34,573 bases of DNA from Dehalococcoidales bacterium (GTDB taxonomy: Bacteria > Chloroflexota > Dehalococcoidia > Dehalococcoidales > BS750m-G39), in contig JAGMCH010000092.1 of NCBI GenBank assembly GCA_023129255.1, positions 1 through 34,573 on the forward strand, given 5' to 3'. Shown piece by piece: positions 30,047 through 34,573 of the stretch (positions are counted from its first letter, which is position 1; every line of letters begins with the position of its first letter). The translations under genes were made by a program, and so were the position numbers. Under the pieces are notes generated by a model. The model was not told the origin of the DNA and did no database searches. It saw only the letters and a list, made by a program, of their open reading frames with translations.

Positions 30047-30106
30047 TTTATGGTAAAAAGGAGAAAAGCCATAAACCGCAAGAGGATAAATAAAGGAAAC
30101 GACAAA

Positions 30107-30133
30107 ATGGCTGAAAGAGGGGGGTTAAAATGA
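30107..30133 (+). other. Eight-codon upstream reading frame coupled to DUF169 gene
   Basis: ATG at 30107 reads MAERGGLK and stops with a TGA that overlaps the DUF169 start codon (ATGA at 30130-30133). AAAGGAAAC lies before it. This is an arrangement that could couple translation of the downstream gene. Confidence 0.25.
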
Positions 30134-30882
30134 CTCCAAAGTTGCGTGATTACTCAATATTTGACAAATTCAATTTTGAAAGGAAGCCCGTCGGCGTTAA
30201 GTTCCTGCCAATCAAACCCGAGGGAATCGAGAGAATAAATAAAAGGCTTTCTTTTTGCGAGATGTTCAAAGAGGCGCAAACAAGCCATCCTTTCTTTGTG
30301 CAAAAAGAAGACCTACACTGTATAGAGCCGTTACTGCTGGGGATGGAGGACCCTGACCCGATGCTGGTCAGCGGGCTGGTTGGGGAAACGGACGGGCTCT
30401 TTGAGGAAGCACGTGCCAACCGGAAAATCTACCAGTACCTTCCTAAAATGCTGAAAGGCTCCGTTAACTACGTCGTCTTCTCACCTATAGACCAGCTTAC
30501 ATTTGACCCGGATGTATTGGTTATCACAGCCAATGTGACTCAAGCCTACCACATATTGCGAGCACTGAACTATTCATCCGGAGACATGTGGTCGGCTAAG
30601 GGAACATCGGTGGCGGCGTGCTCATGGATATACATTTATCCCGTCTTAAGCGGCGAATTAAATTTTACCATCACCGGTCTTAGCCTGGGGATGCGTACCT
30701 TAAAGGTATTCCCGGAAGGCCTGATACTCATCTCGATACCCTGGACCAAGCTACCCATGACAATGGAAAACTTGCAGAACATGAGCTGGACTCTTATCTC
30801 GGATGAGGTAACTGGAGAAGACCATAAAAAACGTGTTGACCAATTGTTTGAAGAACTAAGGCAGAAAATACGAAATAGTTAA
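30130..30882 (+). CDS. DUF169 family protein (paralogue 2)
   Basis: This is a 250-residue soluble protein of unknown function. It opens with LRDYSIFDKFNFERKPVGVKF and has Cys43 (LSFCEMFKEAQ), Cys64 (LHCIEP) and Cys164 (ACSWIYIYP), the same three positions as in the paralogues at 2977 and 30943. The segment FDPDVLVITANVTQAYHILRAL is the best-conserved core. Nearly identical N-termini with the next gene (about 20 residues) point to a fairly recent duplication. GGGGGG precedes the ATG. It lies between two SDR genes, in a cluster that ends with a tungsten-type oxidoreductase; a role with that enzyme or its cofactor is possible but not shown. Confidence 0.86.
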   Translation: MTPKLRDYSIFDKFNFERKPVGVKFLPIKPEGIERINKRLSFCEMFKEAQTSHPFFVQKEDLHCIEPLLLGMEDPDPMLVSGLVGETDGLFEEARANRKIYQYLPKMLKGSVNYVVFSPIDQLTFDPDVLVITANVTQAYHILRALNYSSGDMWSAKGTSVAACSWIYIYPVLSGELNFTITGLSLGMRTLKVFPEGLILISIPWTKLPMTMENLQNMSWTLISDEVTGEDHKKRVDQLFEELRQKIRNS

Positions 30883-30942
30883 GACACAAAGGCAAATCAA
30901 CGGGTAACGCCAGCCATAGTACTGCCTGGCAAGGAGGCTAAT

Positions 30943-31707
30943 ATGAGCTTAACACTACGAGACTACTCAATATTCGACAAATTCAATTTTGAAAGGAAGC
31001 CTGTAGGCGTCAAGTACTCACTCAGTAAACCGGCAGGAATCGAGCAACTAGATAAGAGTTTAGGGCTTTGCGAGATGTTCAAAGAGGCGCAAACCAGCAA
31101 ACCCTTCTACGCCACAAAAGAAAACGTACAGTGTGGAGAACATGTAGTTGGCATGTTAGATTTTCCACCCATGATGTACAGCGGGCAATTGGGCCCAATG
31201 TTTGCCATGTTTAAAACCCTGGGTGCCAACCGCAGAATCTATGATTACGTTCCAATACTGCCGAAGGATTCTGTCAAATACATCACTCACTCTTCTGTAG
31301 ACCAGCTCTCATCTGACCCGGACCTATTGATTATTACGGCCAACACAACTCAGGCGGAAATTATACTGAGAGCCAGCAGCTATTCGGACGGGAAAATGTG
31401 GTCCTTTAAAGGAACGACATGTTTATCCTGCGCCTGGATATACGCTCATCCCTACCTCAACGGTGAATTGAATTGCACCGTCAGCGGTCTCGGTTTCAGC
31501 ATGAAAGCCAGACAGGTGCTGCCTGAAGGTCTGATTATTATAACCGTACCCTTCGACTTAATCTCCGGTTTGATAGAGAATTTGAAGGATATGGAGTGGG
31601 AGCCTTACTGGTTCAATCTAGGCAGAGACGGTTTTGTCGATGAGGTCAAGAAAAGAAGTGAAGAATTGGCGAAGGAATTAGAACAACCATATTCTTATAG
31701 ATTATAG
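30943..31707 (+). CDS. DUF169 family protein (paralogue 3)
   Basis: This is a 254-residue protein, the tandem neighbour of the previous DUF169 gene, 60 bases downstream. The opening LRDYSIFDKFNFERKPVGVKY matches that gene residue for residue over most of its length, while the middle has diverged. The three shared cysteines are Cys43 (LGLCEMFKEAQ), Cys64 (VQCGEH) and Cys163 (SCAWIYAHP); an extra Cys160 is adjacent. The core DPDLLIITANTTQAEIILRA is close to that of the gene at 2977. AAGGAGG lies nine bases before the ATG. No signal peptide or membrane segment is present. Confidence 0.86.
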   Translation: MSLTLRDYSIFDKFNFERKPVGVKYSLSKPAGIEQLDKSLGLCEMFKEAQTSKPFYATKENVQCGEHVVGMLDFPPMMYSGQLGPMFAMFKTLGANRRIYDYVPILPKDSVKYITHSSVDQLSSDPDLLIITANTTQAEIILRASSYSDGKMWSFKGTTCLSCAWIYAHPYLNGELNCTVSGLGFSMKARQVLPEGLIIITVPFDLISGLIENLKDMEWEPYWFNLGRDGFVDEVKKRSEELAKELEQPYSYRL

Positions 31708-31782
31708 AGAATATTAGGATTTATGGTAAAGGGTGCCACCAGACTCATCTTGAGTATTCAGGGTTAGGAGGCCCCAGAGAAA

Positions 31783-32541
31783 ATGGAACTAGGTTTGAAA
31801 GGTAAGGTAGCACTGGTAACCGGAGCCGGCAGCCAGATAGGGTTCGGCAAGACTATCTGCTTGACTCTGGCTGGAGAAGGGTGCGACGTTATCGTCAATG
31901 ACATCAACCTTGATGACGCCCAAAAAACAGCGGCCGGGGTTAAGGCCCTGGGGCGCCGGTCCATCGCTATTAAAGCTGATGTCACCCAAAAAGCCGAAGT
32001 AGAGGCAATGGTCAAGAAGGCGCTGGCGGAATTCGGCAAGATAGATATACTGGTAAATAATGCCGGCGCCATGACCCCGGAAAAGCCCTTCCTGGAACAG
32101 GACGAGTCGGACTGGGATAGGGATATAACCCTTAATCTCAAGGGCACGATGCTCTGCGCCCAGGCGGTGCTGCCCGGCATGCTTGAGCAGGGGTACGGCA
32201 AGATTGTCAATATATCGTCAGGCATCGTGAGAATAGTCCATCCTGTAGTTTCTGCTTACAGTATGGCCAAGGGCGGTGTTGAAATATTTACCCGGCAACT
32301 GGCCAAGATAGTGATAGGGCAGGGGATAAACGTAAACAGCGTGGCCTCCGGCTGGTCGCTGACCAATTTCGACAAGCGCGACAAAGAGCTTCTGAAGGCG
32401 CGCTTCCTGCCGGAAACCCCAATCGGGAGAGGCACCGAGCCTCAGGACATAGCCAATGCGGTAGCCTTCTTGGTATCGGATGTTGCCTCCGATATTGTGG
32501 GTCAGGTTGTTACTGTTGATGGCGGCTCGACTATGTCCTGA
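31783..32541 (+). CDS. SDR-family NAD(P)-dependent oxidoreductase
   Basis: This is a 252-residue classical short-chain dehydrogenase. The dinucleotide motif is TGAGSQIGFG (residues 13-22), with Gln where many members have Gly. NNAG is at 92-95; the catalytic residues are Ser146, Tyr159 and Lys163 in SSGIVRIVHPVVSAYSMAK. The C-terminus has IGRGTEPQDIANAVAFLVSD and VVTVDGGS, as in FabG-like enzymes. It is distinct from the SDR at 29270 and so probably acts on another step of the same route. TAGGAGG lies about 12 bases before the ATG. The AOR gene starts 70 bases downstream, behind its own possible -10 box. Confidence 0.94.
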   Translation: MELGLKGKVALVTGAGSQIGFGKTICLTLAGEGCDVIVNDINLDDAQKTAAGVKALGRRSIAIKADVTQKAEVEAMVKKALAEFGKIDILVNNAGAMTPEKPFLEQDESDWDRDITLNLKGTMLCAQAVLPGMLEQGYGKIVNISSGIVRIVHPVVSAYSMAKGGVEIFTRQLAKIVIGQGINVNSVASGWSLTNFDKRDKELLKARFLPETPIGRGTEPQDIANAVAFLVSDVASDIVGQVVTVDGGSTMS

Positions 32542-32577
32542 GTGGGCGGTAGTTCGTTACGGCACATTCTGGTTTTC

Positions 32578-32586
32578 TGTTATACT
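32578..32586 (+). promoter_or_regulatory. Extended -10 promoter before the AOR gene
   Basis: TG, one base, then TATACT (32581-32586) forms an extended -10 about 25 bases before the ATG at 32611. No good -35 box is visible. A GGGAGGGAAGG ribosome binding site follows. Confidence 0.4.
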
Positions 32587-32610
32587 TGAAGTAAAAATGG
32601 GAGGGAAGGT

Positions 32611-34458
32611 ATGGCACGAGGTTTTATGGGCAAGATGCTGTGGGTGGACCTTTCTAAAAGTAGGTTAAAGGACGAGGTGCTCGACGGAAAGCTTGGCCGC
32701 CAGTTCATTGGAGGCTATGGCCTGGGTGCTAGAATTCTCTTCAGCCGCCAGAAGGCTGGTGTCGACCCGCTGGGTCCGAATAGCATTCTTGGTATTACCA
32801 CTGGCATACTTACCGGTACCCCTGCCATTTCGTCCCCAAGGTACGTAGTGGTGGGGAAATCGCCGCTCACCGGGGGCTGGGGTGATGCCAATTCCGGCGG
32901 TAGTTTTGGTCCTTACCTGAAGTTTGCCGGCTACGACGCCGTGTTCTTCACCGGCATATCGGAAAAGCCGGTCTACCTCTTTATTGATAATGGCCAGGCT
33001 GAGCTGAGAGATGCCGCCTATCTATGGGGCAAGGATACTTTCCAGACCGAAGACATACTCAAATCTGAATTAGGCAGGGATGTGGAGATAGCCTGCATCG
33101 GCCCTGCCGGAGAGAAGGTCGCCCGCATCGCCGCCATAATGACCAGCAAGGGCAGAGCGGCTGCTCGTTCGGGGCTGGGCGCCGTGATGGGCTCAAAGAG
33201 GCTTAAGGCGATAGCGGTGAAAGGCAACATGAAGATTCCTCTCGCCGATGAAACGGGAGCCAGCAACTTAAGAAAAAAATACCTGCGTGAACTTACCGGG
33301 CATGTTGATATGATGAGGGACTTCGGCACGCCCGGCATCCTTATTCAGTGCGCCGAAAGTGGTGATACGCCGACCAAAAACTGGTCAGGCACGGCGATTT
33401 TTGACTTCCTGGATTATGAAGACATCGCCGCCGGACCTGTAGTTGAGCGCCAGGCGAAGCGGTATGCCTGTTATCGCTGCCCCATCGGGTGCGGTGGGCA
33501 TATGAAGGAGGGGACTGGAGACTATAAATATGAAGCCGGTGCCCACAAACCTGAGTATGAAACGCTCGGCATGTTTGGCGTCAATTGCCTTAACAATAAC
33601 CTTGAATCGATAATCAAGGCAAACGATATCTGCAATCGCTATGGGGTCGACACCATCTCGGCCGGGGCTATCATGGCTTTCACTATTGAATGCTACGAGA
33701 GAGGACTTATCACCAAGGCAGACACCGATGGCATTGAGATGACCTGGGGCAACCACAAATCCATCGTGGCCATGACCGAAAAAATGGTCAGGAGGGAAGG
33801 CTTTGGTGATGTGTTAGCCGATGGGGTAAAGATAGCCGCCAGGAGAATCGGCAAGGGCGCCAGCCGATACGCCATGCATATTCAGGGGCAAGAGCTCCCG
33901 GCACATGACCCCAAGTTCGGCTATCACTGGGCAACTACCTACCGGCTGGATGCCACTCCAGCCCGCCATACCCAGGGGCCGGGAATGCCGGTCCCGGGAT
34001 TGGGCCTGCCCAAACACAAACGAAGGGCCTTTGCCGGGCGGGCCGAAGCCCACAAGCTGGGCAGCGACTTCAGCCATGTGGTAAGCTGCACCGGTACCTG
34101 CATCTTCGGCTTCTGGGCTCTGCCCAATGTTGATTCCTTCCTTGAGTTTATGAGAGCGGTTTCCGGTTGGGACTTCACTATTGACGAGCTGTTTAAGACC
34201 GGGGAGAGGATTGCTAACATTAGACAGGCTTTCAATATTCGCGAAGGGTTGAACCCGCTAAAGTTCAAAGTCCCGGGCAGGGTATACGGCAATCCGCCAC
34301 CGAAGAGAGGTCCTCTGGCCGGGATAACCGTTGATGAGGAAACCCTGGATACAGAGTACCTTGCTGCCATGGACTGGGACCTCAAGACAGCCAAGCCGAG
34401 TAAAAAGAAATTGCTGGAACTGGGACTGGATGACGTGGCTAAAGAACTCTGGCCATAA
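32611..34458 (+). CDS. Aldehyde:ferredoxin oxidoreductase family protein
   Basis: This is a 615-residue enzyme of the AOR family, which oxidises aldehydes to acids (or the reverse) with ferredoxin, using a tungsten or molybdenum bis-pterin and a 4Fe-4S cluster. The N-terminal domain reads GKMLWVDLSKSRLKDEVL, FIGGYGLGARILF and SPRYVVVGKSPLTGGWGDANSGG, the pterin-binding start. Cluster cysteines sit in CYRCPIGCGG near residue 290 and CTGTCIFGF near 490. EYETLGMFGVNCLNNNLESI and GADTISAG-like (GVDTISAGAIMAF) stretches match the middle domain. The enzyme is cytoplasmic. It is the likely redox step of the SDR/enolase cluster; its metal need may connect to the ModE-like locus at 11.6 kb. Confidence 0.94.
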   Translation: MARGFMGKMLWVDLSKSRLKDEVLDGKLGRQFIGGYGLGARILFSRQKAGVDPLGPNSILGITTGILTGTPAISSPRYVVVGKSPLTGGWGDANSGGSFGPYLKFAGYDAVFFTGISEKPVYLFIDNGQAELRDAAYLWGKDTFQTEDILKSELGRDVEIACIGPAGEKVARIAAIMTSKGRAAARSGLGAVMGSKRLKAIAVKGNMKIPLADETGASNLRKKYLRELTGHVDMMRDFGTPGILIQCAESGDTPTKNWSGTAIFDFLDYEDIAAGPVVERQAKRYACYRCPIGCGGHMKEGTGDYKYEAGAHKPEYETLGMFGVNCLNNNLESIIKANDICNRYGVDTISAGAIMAFTIECYERGLITKADTDGIEMTWGNHKSIVAMTEKMVRREGFGDVLADGVKIAARRIGKGASRYAMHIQGQELPAHDPKFGYHWATTYRLDATPARHTQGPGMPVPGLGLPKHKRRAFAGRAEAHKLGSDFSHVVSCTGTCIFGFWALPNVDSFLEFMRAVSGWDFTIDELFKTGERIANIRQAFNIREGLNPLKFKVPGRVYGNPPPKRGPLAGITVDEETLDTEYLAAMDWDLKTAKPSKKKLLELGLDDVAKELWP

Positions 34459-34472
34459 AAGAGGGAACCATA

Positions 34473-34573
34473 ATGACTTACCAAGCAAAGGACTATAGCC
34501 ATCTTATCGGGATGGAGGGCTTTAGCCAAACCTTACTCCAAAATCACTTTACTCTGTACCAGGGCTACGTGAC
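34473..34573 (+). CDS. Superoxide dismutase-like protein, N-terminus (cut by window edge)
   Basis: The first 33 residues of a protein beginning MTYQAKDYSHLIGMEGFSQT are visible, continuing LLQNHFTLYQGYV. This resembles the start of iron/manganese superoxide dismutases of Chloroflexota, in which the His of NHFTLYQGYV is the first metal ligand; the match is from memory of the family and only the N-terminus is seen. GAGGGAACC precedes the ATG. It starts 14 bases after the AOR stop codon, so it may be co-transcribed and protect the oxygen-sensitive enzymes of the cluster. Confidence 0.7.
   Translation, partial: MTYQAKDYSHLIGMEGFSQTLLQNHFTLYQGYV

Overview
The window looks like a chromosomal contig of a strictly anaerobic Chloroflexota bacterium, most likely Dehalococcoidia-related. 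This rests on gene content and protein style, not on a search: a double-PurS PurL, a group 3 (Mvh-type) [NiFe] hydrogenase with a complete hyp set, several DUF169 proteins, a tungsten-type aldehyde:ferredoxin oxidoreductase and a SodB-like start. No rRNA, tRNA, CRISPR array or transposase gene was seen.

Layout. 1-236 is the start of rpsB (minus strand). 241-778 is intergenic, with the first copy of a C/G-rich hairpin repeat. 779-2003 holds a small hypothetical gene, smpB and the tmRNA gene ssrA. The 3' end of ssrA and its terminator recur about 860 bp downstream and bracket a leucine-rich-repeat exported protein, which looks like the scar of an integrative element. 2977-5553 (minus) is an ABC-2 exporter operon ending in a DUF169 gene. 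5741-6792 has a small hypothetical gene and an orphan OmpR-type regulator, followed by the second hairpin repeat. 7195-11546 is purL-purQ plus a Dph6-like ATP pyrophosphatase gene. 11573-13419 is a ModE-like regulator with two ModE-box-like palindromes, a membrane protein and a THEP1-type NTPase. 13430-14844 encodes two envelope proteins (PspC-like and LiaF-like).

14902-27807 is a long co-oriented hydrogenase block: small and large subunits, a 740-residue receiver-flavoprotein-ferredoxin fusion, Nfu, two zinc-ribbon proteins, the maturation protease, an MvhD-like subunit, hypF, a flavin reductase set between two direct copies of the hairpin repeat, and hypC-D-E-A-B. HdrA, HdrB and HdrC are absent from the window. 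The fusion protein carries FAD, NAD(P) and Fe-S modules and a complete phosphoacceptor domain, so it is the most obvious electron partner of the hydrogenase. It is the strongest candidate here for an undescribed system: a hydrogenase-linked oxidoreductase that may be controlled by phosphorylation.

27935-34573 is a catabolic-looking cluster: an enolase-superfamily enzyme, two SDR dehydrogenases, two DUF169 proteins, an AOR-family oxidoreductase and the start of a superoxide dismutase-like gene. A DUF169 remnant lies on the opposite strand just before it. The AOR needs a tungsten or molybdenum pterin, and the ModE-like locus could supply metal sensing, but that link is inferred.
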